Below are positions 20,549 to 32,243 of a stretch of DNA of 64,000 nt, in pieces; the stretch's first letter is position 1, and each line of letters starts with the position of its first letter. Origin of the DNA: Bathymodiolus brooksi (taxonomy: Eukaryota; Mollusca; Bivalvia; Mytilida; Modiolidae); NCBI GenBank assembly GCA_963680875.1, contig OY804578.1, forward strand, positions 100,655,689 to 100,719,688, written 5' to 3'. Below the pieces are notes generated by a model, which did no database searches, was not told where the DNA came from, and saw nothing but the letters and a program-made list of their open reading frames with translations. The position numbers and the translations under genes were made by a program.

Positions 20549-23500
20549 CTATCTGAGTCTTCTGATTGGCTTAGCATAAACTGGCATCATCAAGTGGTCT
20601 GTTAAATATACAACTAAACCAATCAACAGGAACAATGCCAATCCTGCTATCATCAAGTATCTGTAAATTATTGCGTAGTCATATATCTGAAAAAGAAATA
20701 AAATACATCATCATAATATATATCAGGTACAAATGAACATACATTCATGCATCAAAAGTATTTCTGCATGAAGATATTTGGGCTAGGGGTTAGGGTTATG
20801 GTGTTTAATGCCACTTTCAACAATATTTCTGTTATATCGTGTCAGGAACCACTGACATATCACAAGTCACTGACAAATTTAATCGCATAATGTGGTGTCA
20901 ACAGGGGTAGAAATAAGAAAAAGTCAGTAAGTAGCCAGCAGGGACCCTAAGTTTCTTAATCTAGTAGCCCTCCAAACCGTGAAGCGGGTTGACCAACTGT
21001 GCAAAGCACAGTTGCTTTGCACAGTTGCTGTACAGCCGGGGGTCTGGTGACCGCTCAAGGCCCCCAGAAGCTCTGGGGTAAATGGTGCAAAATCCTGCAT
21101 TCTAGCACTCTCCTGAATTCTAATTTGACATCTTGAAAACACTATTCTATAAGGCCCCTAGAAGCTTGTTTTTGTTTTTCTAGCGGGTGGTTCCGGACAA
21201 TTTAATAGAAATTTGTACATTCTGTTGACATTATTTTACCGGAAATTAATACAAAATATACGAAGGATAATTCGGCCCTTATTACATCCCATTAAAGAAC
21301 TATCTATATTTAACGGCAATGTTTGGGTTTCAACAATAAGTAATACTATACTGTGGTATAAAAAGATACGAATAGTAAATATGAAAGACATTTGTTGTGG
21401 AATTTACGGCAAAAAATTAACGAAACTATGCCGTTTTACGTTTGAAAAGTGCCGACATGGGGCGAAAGGTTCAAGAGACGAACGCATACGATGAGGCTGA
21501 AAACTAAAATGCAAAACGGAAATGGATTGGTACAAAACCAATCAGATTGCTTCATGCAAATAAAGGTTAGACAGCTAACAAATCGTCAACAAATCTTGGC
21601 AATAAAATGTTTCCTATAGTCTATGGTTTGCACAGATACTAAAAAATAAGGAGCCTGGCAGGATATCTATATTTGATCCCAAGGAGTCCTTCTGAAAATT
21701 TAGGAGCCTCTGGCCACCGCTTATTTCAACCCCTGTGTCAAGTACATCTTGCCTGAGCGGAATTCAAACTCACAACATTAGTGGTGATAGGCACTGATTG
21801 CATAGGTAGTTCTAAATCCAACTACCATACGATCATGACCACGACGGCTCCATATATTTCTCTATATGCTTCATAGAAAACATATTATTTATATAACATA
21901 CTACTGAAGTCATTTCTTATTTGATCTTCTAACCACTTCAAATGGTGTAATGGTTAGCGTGCTCGCCTCGAGTGCAGTAAATTGTGGGTTGGAGCCCAGA
22001 TCAGGTCAAACCAAAGACTATAAAATTGGTATTTGTTGCTTCTCTGCTAAGCTTGCAGAATTCAGGAGAAAGAGCAATGACTGGTCGGCTCAGAATCAGG
22101 ATAATGTGTCAGAGTGGGGAGATATGTTTATCCAAGGAATGTTGTTTCAGTGAGCTAGCACTATAAAAATCCAACTAAACAAGTTGATCTAGTACAAAGC
22201 GAACCTCATCATCTCATTGAAAATTAACTTGTTCTCACCATGATATAGCTAAAATCACTCGCTATTTCATTGTCTTGAAATTTTTACCTTTAAAAGCAGA
22301 ATTTAAAGGAGTTTATTTAAATATTTTCATATATTTTTCTATAATTTTTATGATTTAAAAACCAATGTACATTCTCACCATAATAATTTTCTATGCCAAA
22401 AAAATATATTGAACTTTGTCTTTTTAATCATGTTTCAAGTAGAAATTAAATTATATGAAAATTATAAGAAGAAACTATGTTTATTTTGGCTTTTAATGTT
22501 GAAAATTTCATACAAATCAAGTACCTGGAGAAAACAACCGATCTGCCGTAAGTTACTGACAAACTTGATCACATAATGTTGTATCGAGTACACCTCGCCA
22601 TCCGCAGGATTCAAACTCACAACGTTAGTGGTGATAGACACTGATTGCACAGGTAGTTGTAAACCAACTATCATACGATTATGACCACAACAGCCCCATA
22701 AAATAATTTAAAAAAACTTGATTAACTTACAGTAACAGACTCTTCAACTGTCGGTACTTTAGGTTCCTGTGGCAATACCACAAATATTACAGTAATAAGA
22801 CCTGCAAGCAAGATAGAACCTATTCCAGCATATCTGTAAAGAGACAAAAACAAATATTATAAATATTTTGTTCCGTAAATGTATAATTACAAATGCATCA
22901 TTAAGAATTTGTTCAATAGTACATTAGTAATTAACATGAATTTATGACCTGGGAAACCTTTTTCTGTGAGTGAGTGACCATGACAAGAACAAGTTACATT
23001 CAATGAAACAATGAGAGATAATAATGTATGCTTTGTACTAGACCAACATGCTTAGTTGGATTTTTATATAGTGCTAGCTCACTAAAGCAAGTCTGCTGGT
23101 AGATATGTCAATCCACTCTGACACATTATCCTGTTTCCAAGCCAACCACTCATGGACAAATATTATAGCAGTGATTTAGCTAGTGCTTGTCACTTTCGTC
23201 ATTGACGATTGATTTTCGAAAGTGACGAGTATTTCCCGTACCCAATTCGTCACTTGAATGTTCAAGAAATCGTAGAAAAATGATTGTAACAATCCATTCT
23301 TCTTCATTTGCTGATTAAAACTAATTAGTCACTACAATGACAATTTTATTACATGTTACAAGCCAATCAACGGATTATAGAATTTTTGTTTTAATAGTCT
23401 TTGTTTGACCAGGTCGGGGATCGAACCCACGATCTTCCACACTCATGGAGAGCATGCTAACCATTACACTACTGAAGCAGTTGGAAACCTTTTTCAAAAC

Positions 23501-26500
23501 AATTACAAATCATCTTCAGATAAATCCTGTAGTTTTTTAAGCGTTCTGTCTAGTGCCGGAGGTAAAGAGATGCCCTAAGTTATTCCACTGGTGAGGCCCC
23601 TCCCAATTCCCCACCTTCACAACTGGAGAAAGATGGAAGTGTGTTTAATTAGTTTGAATAAAGGTGAAGATGATGAGGGTTTTTTAAAATTCTGCAATAT
23701 TCTGGAATGGAGTGCAACTGTGTAAGGAAAATTCCTGAAGGGTTGTTTAGAAAGTACAGTACGCTATGACAGCATAACTGTGAAAGTCCAATAATAGTGT
23801 TAAAAATATTATACACCTTGGTCGGAGGCTTCAGCCTATCGAGCCTATAGGTAAATACGGCACTGGTTCTGTCTAGTGCTAGTGTAAAAATCAGATGTTC
23901 TAATCACTTTTTTGGTTAACAGCAATATTTAATTTGTTTTCTGTAGATCATAAATCGTCATGTAAAGTTAATACAAAATTACTTTTAGTATATGAATATT
24001 TTCATTTTCAGTAAGATCGACTATTATGTTTCTGTATCACTGGTACCTGTACAATCATATAATAGGGTTAGGGTTATAGTGCTTAACGCCACTTTCAACA
24101 ATATTTCTGTTATATTGTGGCGGTCAGTTTTATTGATGGAGGAAACCGGAGTGCCCTGAGAAAACCACTGACCTGCCGCAAGTCACCTACAAATTTTATC
24201 ACATAATGTTGTATCAAGTACACCTCGCCTAAGTGGGATTCGAACTCACAACTTCAGTGCTAATAGGCACTGAGTGCATTGGTACATGTACTGATGTAGT
24301 TGTAAATGCAACTACCATACGATCATGACAATGACGACCTCAAAATCATATAATATGATGTCAACATTTGTCATATACAATGTAGTTTGTATTGCCAATA
24401 TGTCGGTATAACAATGTATTAATGTTAAGGGTAAGCTTTGAAACCCAATTGTTTTTTTGTTGTTGCACAGTTTTGAAAATTTGCCCAACAAATAATATTT
24501 TTTTAATATAAATGTACACCAAGAATGTAATATTACTAATAAGCATCCATTTAAAATTTTTTAATTAATGAGGTAATGGCATATTTATATTTCAAGGTTA
24601 AAAAATAAAAAAGTTTTTTTTATTGTTCTTGTTACATTTTAGTGTATTTTTCATAAAAAGCATGAGGGTACCCCTATTAAAAAATTAAAAAGCTCCAGAA
24701 TTTCTTATCTATAGAAAATATGCACCATTTTTTTCATATTCTGAATTTTAACAAGTACTAATATAATATGATGCCATTGATATGTTGTTTTGGAATATTT
24801 AATAAAAAAAAAAAGGAAAAGGTGTAGAAAAAGTTGGGTCTGTTTTTTAATAAAAATTTTGTTTTTCTAAAAATATAGTACCGGTACTTGCTAACCTATG
24901 AAAATGAACCCATATGTTGGTTTTGTAACAGTTAACTTCCAATATTTTTTTCCAATTATATATAGCTACATTTGTAGACTGTACGAAGAATTGAATGGAA
25001 ATAAATATGATTTTTTTTTAGGAAAATCATGCCAAAACTTTGCTATTGATGTGTCGCATGTTGTTAACTGATTTCAATATGTCATTGTGTCACACAAGAA
25101 TGGTGTGTGTTAAATTCGTTTCATCACGGTTCAGTCGAAATTTCATAAAACTAAAAATGTCAGTGTATGGGCTATGGCACATGTTGAATTTTACACATTG
25201 TCATTGATAGTGTAAAGGGAATGCTCCCCGACCTAAGGTTATAGGAACCGTAGTAGGTTCATAACCACCTCTGCTAACTGCATTAGTGGAGATCTCCTTT
25301 AGCTCAGTTGGTAGAGCGGTGGTCTTCAATGCGAGAGGTCCCAGGATCGAATCCCATCGGGACATTGCATTTTTCGGAGGTAAAATAGGCTCTACTGCTA
25401 CATTGGCACCTCACAAAATAACCCACGATGGTCAGAACAGGAAAACTGGTCGGATTGAATGTTGGTATTTACGATATCGTCATCAAGGTATGATGACTCT
25501 TGAGGTGGGGGGAGTGTAAGGTTATAGGAACCGTAGTAGGTTCATAACCTAGTGTTTTATCTAGGACTGAAAAGGGGCATGGTATTTTTTTTTTAAAGGG
25601 CACTTTGCATGTAGAATTTACCAAAAAGGGCACATAGAAAAAATAGGGTAGGTAGGTAGGTAAAACCATTTTATTTTTCAAAATTATTTTGATTTCTTGA
25701 CTTCAACAGTGCTTAAACAAAATGTGATGACTTAGCGGCGCTTAAAAAAAATACCAATAAAATGTGCTAAGGTAGGCCGAAAAAATAAGGACGGTACTGT
25801 AGGGAAACCTTGAACAGAGATATTTTTGTTTCTGGCCTTATTCATACACACATGACACAGGTACACAGGGATTTAGCCAGGATTTTGAGACCATTAGTCA
25901 CTTTTGCGGAACAGATTTTTTTTTAAAATTATGAATAAACAAGAATATAATGAGCTTAATCTTATAATCAGTTACGTTGCCTTATTGGTTAGTAATGGAG
26001 ATTGAAAACCTCCTAGGATGGGAACATACTCTGCAAATTAACAACCAACTGATAAAACATAACATTGCCACTATTTTGATCTCAATACCACACAAATTGT
26101 AATACCCCCCCCCCCCTTTGAAATATTACTGTGCTTTGGTCTAATACCACACAAATTGTAAATACCCCCTCCCCCACCGTTTTTGAAATGTCACTGTGCT
26201 TTGGTCTAATATCACAACAATTGTAATAACTCATATTTGTGTAGTCTTCAGCAGAAAACAAAATTCTGCCAGTTTGCCCAATGGTCCAACTTCTATCTAG
26301 ATACTTTGTAGGAAATCAGTTTAAAACTGAAGCAAGTTGTAAAATAAATAATTATTTCTCAGACCTCATAATCAAATTGCAACAATTGGAATAAAAATAC
26401 TGTAGTTATTTTTTTTTAATTGCAGACACGTGTCTGTTTGTAAATAGTTCTATAAATAGAACACAATTGTTACCCGGATTCTGATCAATATATAAAAAAA

Positions 26501-28837
26501 CTTATATGCGTCCTCGTGTACATGTAGTGCATTTCAACGAATTGAATGGCCAACCTTTATATATAAATAAAATACAATATACGAGAACTAAGATTTCATT
26601 TCACAGAAATGAGAATAAATACATAAAAAGTTTGTTTGGTTAAAAGTAGCTTCGATGGATTGCGAACTCCTGTTGATCGTGCCATTTTTATTTTATTTTA
26701 GTTTCTTCCAAGGACTACACGTCCTTGGTTTCTTTGATCAAAGTTATGACTTTTCGAGAAAATCACTTTCAAAATACTTAATGGATACGATAGATTTCAA
26801 TAAACATGATATCAACATTTTCCTAAATTTGGCAAAAATAGTTCGTTATGGCAGACATTGGGACGAATCGTGCAATGAATGACGATACGATACTATTAAT
26901 TACATATATTTAAACAGCAACTTTTCCAATGCGAAATTGTGCCCATATGACGATTACAAAAACTATGTCCACTTTAAATACTGTGGCATTTTGAGTACAT
27001 GTCATAACAATAAAAAAATATTATCGATGATTGAATTCTTTGTCCAGGTGAGATCATTACGCAATCAAAACAAAAATTCTATAATCCGTTGATTGGCTTG
27101 TAACATGTAATAAAATTGTCATTGTAGTGACTAATTAGTTTTAATCAGCAAATGAAGAAGAATGGATTGTTACAAACATTTTTTTTACGATTTTTTGAAA
27201 ATTCAAGTGACAAATTACGGATCGTTTGAAGAAATGAAAAAGGGCACATCGGCAATTCATGGCGCCACGTTTTTTTTTATCAAAAGGGGCATGGCGTCAC
27301 GCCATTCTATTTATCCTTAGATAAAACACTATAACCACCTCTGCTTACTGCGTTAGTGGAGATCTCCTTTAACTCAGCTGGTAGAGCGGTGGTTTACAAT
27401 GTGAGAGGTCCCGGGATCGAATCCCATCGCCATTGGGGACATTGCATTTTTTGGAGGTAAAACATGCTCTACTGTTACAATAGTATCGTGCTGGTACCTA
27501 TTTTGACGCGGACCAGAAATGACGCACCGAGATGCATTCGGGTTTTATTTATGAACCGCAAAACTTGTGACCTCAGAGGTTTGAGGTTTCTTCACGTTGA
27601 CGGCAGTGTTCGCTGTTGTATCCCACAACATGAGGAAATCACCCATAAACAAGGTTAGAAATCATCTAGTTTTGTTATCCATATAAAACCGCCATTTTTC
27701 CTTACGTCCAAAAGATCGTTTACTAAAATAGACCCACGATTGACCTAAAACCCTTCAAAGTGTTGTCAAAAGTTTCCGTCTGCTGACAGGCTGGTTGGGC
27801 ATATTAGGTCACTCGACTGTCGTGTGGTGAGCATTTCGTACTAAAAAAATATTCACTGTCAAAGTGTGACAATCGCTTATATGATTTTCAATGAATATAA
27901 CGAAATATTGCAAACAGGAATTAAGAACTGTTTAAATAAATCTTTTCTTTGGAGCAATTAAGAACTAATGAATAGAACTGAAAATTATTTTAATACAGTT
28001 ATGACATTTTTCACTGATCAGTATTTAAAATATATCATGTTAAACATGTCTAAAATATTGAATTAATAGATTTTCACCATACTGTAACTTACAAAAAAAA
28101 TGGACGTTCATAATGGACAGTGCTGTTGGATTTGACATTTAAGTTGTTAATTTGGATGTCGTTGTTTGGATTTTACAAATTTGGACATTCGTAAAAAGAC
28201 AGTGGTTTTGAATGGAAGCCTTTTTCGTTTAGCAAGGTAAGCTGTAGTGATAATATATTGATAGAATAGGAGTGCGTCATTTCCGGTCCCTGAACAAAAT
28301 GTAAACACATTACTTGTGTACCAAGAAAACGTTGAAAATAGCATGAAAACAAAATAATATTAATCATATTGCAAATTAAATCGATAGAAAAGAATAAATT
28401 CTTTATTTTTATGCAGAAATTTTAAAACAACAATCTATCGTCAAATGGTAACAAACAATTATCTGCTTAGATGCGTCATTACTGGTTCCACGGGGATAAT
28501 ATCCACTCTAAATTATATATATTCAACTTTTTAATTAGGATGATGTATTGTTCCATACCAAAAGAGTTGAAATAAGTCATCAACTTTAAATGTTTAAAAG
28601 TTCAACTTAGCAGCTCGAGACATTGATATGCATGTATCGTCAACTTAAAGTAAAACTTCATCATTCATCATGAAACTGAAAGTGAAAGCGGCAAAAATGT
28701 GGAAACTTCAGGTTTTTTCTTTTTACTTACGCCATTCCTCCATCAGCCCTTGAAAGCACTAAGCAGGCTAAAAGACAAACAGTCCAAATTACTAATAAAG
28801 CGAAAAGACCAGGACCTACACCTATAATTAAAGCCAT
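20549..28837 (-). CDS. TMEM218: Transmembrane protein 218 (three exons)
   Basis: Assembled from splice sites. Exon 1 is 28731-28837 (ATG at 28837-28835, donor GTAAGT), exon 2 is 22731-22833 (acceptor TTTACAG, donor GTAAGT) and exon 3 is 20549-20686 (acceptor TTTTTCAG, TAG stop). Phases join without a break (107 + 103 + 138 bp) to give 115 residues, the same length I recall for vertebrate TMEM218. Four hydrophobic helices lie at about 3-29, 37-55, 77-98 and a weaker segment nearby. Family signatures include [13 protein letters not shown] near the N-terminus, LSRADGG at about 29-35 and the C-terminal PVYAKPI. TMEM218 is a transition-zone membrane protein of cilia, and human mutations cause Joubert/Meckel-type ciliopathy. 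Intron 1 (5.9 kb) and intron 2 (2.0 kb) are packed with SINEs and MITEs. No alternative start lies in frame upstream. Confidence 0.9.
20804..21853 (-). repeat. SINE1 copy split by a TIR element
   Basis: The 3' part (20804-20901) starts GGTTAGGGTTATGGTG and carries the conserved core. The head (21736-21853) has the B-box region and the tRNA-like start. The two are separated by the element at 20902-21735. It lies in TMEM218 intron 2, in the same orientation as the gene. Confidence 0.85.
20902..21735. mobile_element. 834-bp hAT-like TIR element, 6-bp duplication
   Basis: CAGGGGTAGAAATAAG at the left and, read inward, CAGGGGTTGAAATAAG at the right. TGTCAA is duplicated at 20896-20901 and 21736-21741, and restoring one copy gives the continuous SINE1 sequence. 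No transposase frame. Confidence 0.83.
21931..22255 (+). repeat. SINE2, full-length
   Basis: The tRNA-like head TGGTGTAATGGTTAGCGTG (A box/D-arm) and GGGTTGGAGCCC (worn B box) is followed by the body GCTCAGAATCAGGATAATGTG and the end CACCATGATATAGCT, shared with SINE1's conserved 3' core. Lies in TMEM218 intron 2. Confidence 0.75.
22519..22697 (-). repeat. SINE1 copy, 3'-truncated
   Basis: Contains the body from CTGGAGAAAACAACCG through the B-box complement GGATTCAAACTCACAACG to the head. The 3' core is missing. It ends 33 bases from the start of TMEM218 exon 2 (its 3' splice donor side). Confidence 0.8.
22965..23480 (-). repeat. SINE2 copy split by an insertion
   Basis: 3' part 22965-23172 (ACAAGAACAAGTTACATT, CACATTATCCTG) and head 23388-23480. 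The head reads on the minus strand as a good tRNA-like segment: GTAGTGTAATGGTTAGCATG, then GTGGGTTCGATCCCC. Lies in TMEM218 intron 1. Confidence 0.75.
23173..23387. mobile_element. Insertion inside SINE2, related to 27063-27235
   Basis: Left end CAGTGATTTAGCTAGTG resembles CAGGGATTTAGCCAGG at 25867. About 140 bp (23245-23388) reappear reverse-complemented at 27063-27235, including CCAATCAACGGATTATAGAA. The right boundary is not clear. Confidence 0.5.
24065..24343 (-). repeat. SINE1, complete, 12-bp target duplication
   Basis: AATCATATAATA is duplicated at 24053-24064 and 24344-24355. The 3' end on the minus strand is ...CACTATAACCCTAACCC, a telomere-like hexamer tail. B-box complement GGGATTCGAACTCACAAC is intact. 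Lies in TMEM218 intron 1. Confidence 0.9.
25235..25549 (+). repeat. SINE3 tandem copies (tRNA-derived)
   Basis: The first copy starts AAGGTTATAGGAACCGTAG at 25235 and a second begins identically at 25518, a 283-bp step. The head CCTTTAGCTCAGTTGGTAGAGC (D-arm/A box) with GGATCGAATCCC (B box) is clearly tRNA-like, but the anticodon stem does not pair, so it is not a functional tRNA. The second copy is cut at 25549 by the element that follows. Confidence 0.8.
25550..27331. mobile_element. 1782-bp TIR element inside SINE3
   Basis: Ends are TAGTGTTTTATCTAGG and, read inward from the right, TAGTGTTTTATCTAAGG. TAACC is duplicated at 25545-25549 and 27332-27336, and removing the element restores SINE3. 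GGGGCATGG recurs inverted near each end. Poly-C runs (about 26104-26117 and 26165-26175) accompany an internal duplication containing CTGTGCTTTGGTCTAAT. A 75-residue frame at 26655-26882 has no known motif. No transposase is recognisable. Confidence 0.8.
27332..27480 (+). repeat. SINE3 second copy, continued
   Basis: Resumes TAACCACCTCTGCTTACTG and contains TTTAACTCAGCTGGTAGAGC and GGGATCGAATCCC. It is the remainder of the copy begun at 25518. Confidence 0.8.
27505..28492. repeat. Inverted-end repeat in TMEM218 intron 1
   Basis: GGACCAGAAATGACGCA at 27514 is mirrored by TGCGTCATTACTGGTTCC at about 28471, with a third copy TGCGTCATTTCCGGTCCC at about 28272. Possibly a degenerate fold-back element; boundaries uncertain. 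Confidence 0.45.
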
Positions 28838-29454
28838 AATTTACTGAACATGTCAAAACATCTCTCTTTGTTTACATCAAAAAGTATGGCCGATTTTCAT
28901 ATGTTAGGACACATTTGATTGGTCAACCTTAAAGCGACATCGATTGGAAACATTGAAGATCAAACTATTTAAGCGGGATCGTTTTAAATCATTTAAAACT
29001 ATTCAGGACATGAAAATTCGCATTTACTCCCAATCTGATTAAAATCATATATTGATGATAATAAACGTTTTATTTGTTTTTGTCAAATTCACTTTTCAGC
29101 TGCTTACGGATAAAAGCATAATATGAGGCAAGTGCAACCTGAAACGCTCCCGAAGAACAGTAATTTTTCTTCCTGTTTACAAAATATCAAGCTTAAAAAT
29201 AACACCACCTAAAACTCCAAACTCCGGACAGTTTTCGTATCCGCTACCGAACATTGTTTCATTTTTATTTCGACTAGAGTTCCGGTTTAGGTCACGTGAT
29301 TTTTCTTTTAATTTATTTCCGGTTTGGCAGCCATATTGTTGAAGATTTTGAAGTGCCATAGTAGTACATATTCATACTTCTACCATTAACGCTCCCGAAC
29401 TTCGGGAGCGTATTACAAGGATTTGTATAGTACATAGACTATACAAATCCTTGC
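28838..29454. other. TMEM218 upstream region
   Basis: The 5' UTR and promoter of TMEM218 must lie here. On the gene strand a CCAAT sequence sits about 80 bases before the ATG; no TATA box is evident. Further out are two short perfect hairpins, CGCTCCCGAA/TTCGGGAGCG (29390-29411) and AAGGATTTGTATAGT with its complement (29417-29452). Confidence 0.45.
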
Positions 29455-29464
29455 TCAAATTACA

Positions 29465-29727
29465 AGGGGCCGTCGTGGCCGTTATCGTATGGTGGTTGGA
29501 TTTACAACTACCTGTGCAATCATGCAGTGCCTATCACCAACAAAGTTGTGAGTTCGAACCCCGTTCATGACGAGGAGTACTCGATAAAACCATGCGACAA
29601 AGTTTGTCAATAACTTACGACAGGGTAGATCTACTCCGGTTTCCACCGCCAATAAAACTGACCGCCACAAAATAGCTGAAATATTGTTGAAAGTGGCGTT
29701 AAACACCATAAACCAACAAACCAACCA
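29465..29727 (+). repeat. SINE1, complete, 10-bp target duplication
   Basis: TCAAATTACA is duplicated at 29455-29464 and 29728-29737. Head GGGGCCGTCGTGGCCGTTATCG, B box GAGTTCGAACCCCG, core GAAATATTGTTGAAAGTGGCG and an (AACC)n-like tail. Confidence 0.9.
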
Positions 29728-29911
29728 TCAAATTACAGAGCCAATTCGAACCAAACTTGAGAGGAATGGTCCTTGGGTTGTTCCTGGCATTCAGTCTAAA
29801 CTCCTCCCAAGAGGGGTGTTCCCTGAACGCCAACATTCTTAAAACAAAATATAGTGTAGATTGTTGTTTTAGCACTTAAGTTGGGCCCACTTAAAGGTTG
29901 TTATTTAAATT

Positions 29912-30430
29912 TCAAAAAGTAATTAATAAGTGAAATATCACATGCTATATTTAGTTAAATCTAAAGAAACTGAAGTAAAATATATTGATTTAAGAAAATA
30001 AGATAAAGAAAATGACAAATTTAATGAGAATTGAAATGATATTTGTTGTAATTTAATTAAAAAAAAAATTAATAAGTGCAATATCACATGCTATATTTAG
30101 TTAAAATCTAATGAAAATTAAGTAAAACATATTCATTTAAGAAGAAAAAAATTAAGAAAATGATAAATGAAATAATATTTGCTGTAATTTGATTAAAAAA
30201 AAGTAATTAATAATTGAAATATCACATGCTATATTTAGTTAAAATCTAATGCAAATGAAGTAAAACATAGTGATTTAAGAAGAAAAAATTAAATGTGCTG
30301 TAATTTAATTTTAAAAAAGTAATTAATAAATAAAATCTAACGAAAATGAAGTAAAACATAGTGATTTAAGAAGATTTTTATGACATAAAGAAAATTACAA
30401 ATTTAATGAGAAATGATATATATATTATGT
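29912..30430. repeat. AT-rich tandem repeat, about four units of 120-150 bp
   Basis: AATATCACATGCTATATTTAGTTAAA recurs near 29935, 30080 and 30218, with a truncated unit near 30317. Units also share GATTTAAGAA and GTAATTTAATT. Intergenic, non-coding. Confidence 0.8.
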
Positions 30431-31587
30431 AAGAGTGAAGTCTGGTCATAGTAAAACATGTATTGGCCATTCAAAGGAAAGAAAATAGACCATATATATT
30501 CTTAAAATGGAAATGTTATTAAGTTCTATTTTTGGATTTAGATGTTATTTTTCATTTATATGCAACTTTTTAATTATAAAAATTAGTGAACAATCAAGCT
30601 TGGTGAGCATATTTCATGTGTGTTTATGTGACGTGATAAAATTTGACATTTTCTTATTCTCACGGACTTAGCAAATTTATATATTTTAACACTCTTTTCT
30701 AAATTGTTAATAAGGTTTTATTTAATTCGGACTTTATTCTTTCAATTATCTTTCGAACATAATGGTCAATTAATCTGTCGTGCTAATAGCATTATCATGA
30801 ATTATGTAACATGTTGCTTTTGAAACTCTTTGTTCAAATTAATTAATTGTATTTATTGTGTCAGTTTAATTGTATTTACTTTTTTCGGCAAGTCTTATGT
30901 ACAGTATTATTATATAAACGGTTGTGTTGGAATTGATAAAATAAGTTGGAAACTGACAGACACTTTGTACGGACGCCGTATTTTTATGTGACATTGTGAT
31001 ACACTTTAAGGAACATTTTAACGGATAACCGTATTTGTTTGTATTATTGGAGTATACCGTATTTATGTACATATTCTTCTACATTGCAATATTTTAATAC
31101 ACTTGAAGTTGTACAGTAACATTTTGCGTTTTATTTAGTTTATGTTTGTGAGCTTTCCCTCGAACATTAATAGTAACCGTGCCGTAATTCGTCCAATACC
31201 TCCGTTACAAATTCGTTGGAGAATCCGGGCAAAATTCGCCAATTTTAAGTCCAGTTTTACGCAAGATCCCAGTACCAGAATGGAGAATAGTTTCGTCAAA
31301 TTCAACTGGTCACGTGGTGTCCGCCTGTGCCCTCGAACATTAATAGTAACGGAATTCGTTCAATACCTCCGTTACACTTATATAGTTTTAAAGTTTAATA
31401 ATATAAATATGAATTATTATGCCACGGTTTTCATATTTCATGTGTGCTTATATACATGTAGTTTTAAAGTTTAATAATAAATATCATTATGTTTTCGTAT
31501 TTTATGTAATTGCATTTAGATAGAAAGAGAAAAAAGAGAATGAAATTTACCTTTATTTACCTGTGATTACCCTGATCATTCACCTTT
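30431..31587. other. No gene; one local duplication
   Basis: CCCTCGAACATTAATAGTAAC occurs at 31158 and 31331, and GTTTTAAAGTTTAATAATA at 31385 and 31460, suggesting an old tandem duplication of roughly 75-175 bp. The 110-residue frame at 31142-31474 lies across it and is not supported as a gene. Confidence 0.45.
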
Positions 31588-31874
31588 AGATAAGATAAGA
31601 AAACTTTATTTGAATTCGGTTTTTGTATAACAATAAACACAAGCTCTCAGGAGCTTTTTACCGAATATACATAGTAGCACAAGATACATACAAATATTAA
31701 CATAATCACATAAACACATATATAAAGCACATACAGTTAGCAAATGCAACATAAAAAGCACAAAAATAAAAGACATACTAAAACATGCTGAAGCAATATC
31801 AAGCAAACATAAAATAACTAAGCAGCATTAAAACTTGGAAAAAGCACTAGAAATAAAACAGAAAGCTGAATATG

Positions 31875-32243
31875 TTATCTGCATGCAGAACAACGACATA
31901 CTGAGCCATTCCAGGACTGAATCAAACTTTTAAAGTGGTTGAAACTGTTTTCAGTTCTGAAATGGTTCGGAAGGTCGTTCCACAGAGTTGCAGCTGCAAA
32001 CATGAATGATTTTTTGCCATACCTTATAGTTCTAACTTGAGGTACATCTAATATGTTCGAATACCTGAAAGCATATTTAGAATTCTTCACATCAACTAAA
32101 TCATGAAGGCATACAGGAGCTAATTTGTTAACGATTTTATATGTCTCCAAGGCCATTGTCATAATACGTCTGATCTGTAAGGAGGGCACTAGAGCTTTTT
32201 CAAGAAGGTTGATATATGAACTGATTGTAGTCATCGTATACAA
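31875..32243 (-). pseudogene. LINE ORF2 C-terminal region
   Basis: The 122-residue frame contains LLEKALVPSLQIRRIMTMAL, FAAATLWNDLPNHFR and a final CRCSAC cluster, the usual C-terminal ending of CR1/Jockey-like ORF2 proteins. It follows the RT block at 32458-33033; the frame between them is broken by the 130-bp duplication. Confidence 0.8.

Noticed and set aside
23388..23480. tRNA gene on the minus strand
   Set aside because: tRNA-like A and B boxes are good, but the segment is continuous with SINE2 body sequence on the other side of an insertion.
25305..25372. tRNA gene
   Set aside because: Good D-arm and T-arm sequences, but the anticodon stem does not pair and the segment repeats as the head of SINE3 at 27366. 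It is a SINE, not a working tRNA.
28838..28980. RFX X-box in the TMEM218 promoter
   Set aside because: A ciliary gene could be RFX-controlled. GTTTCCAATC is only a half-site resemblance and I see no full GTNRCC-RGYAAC match.
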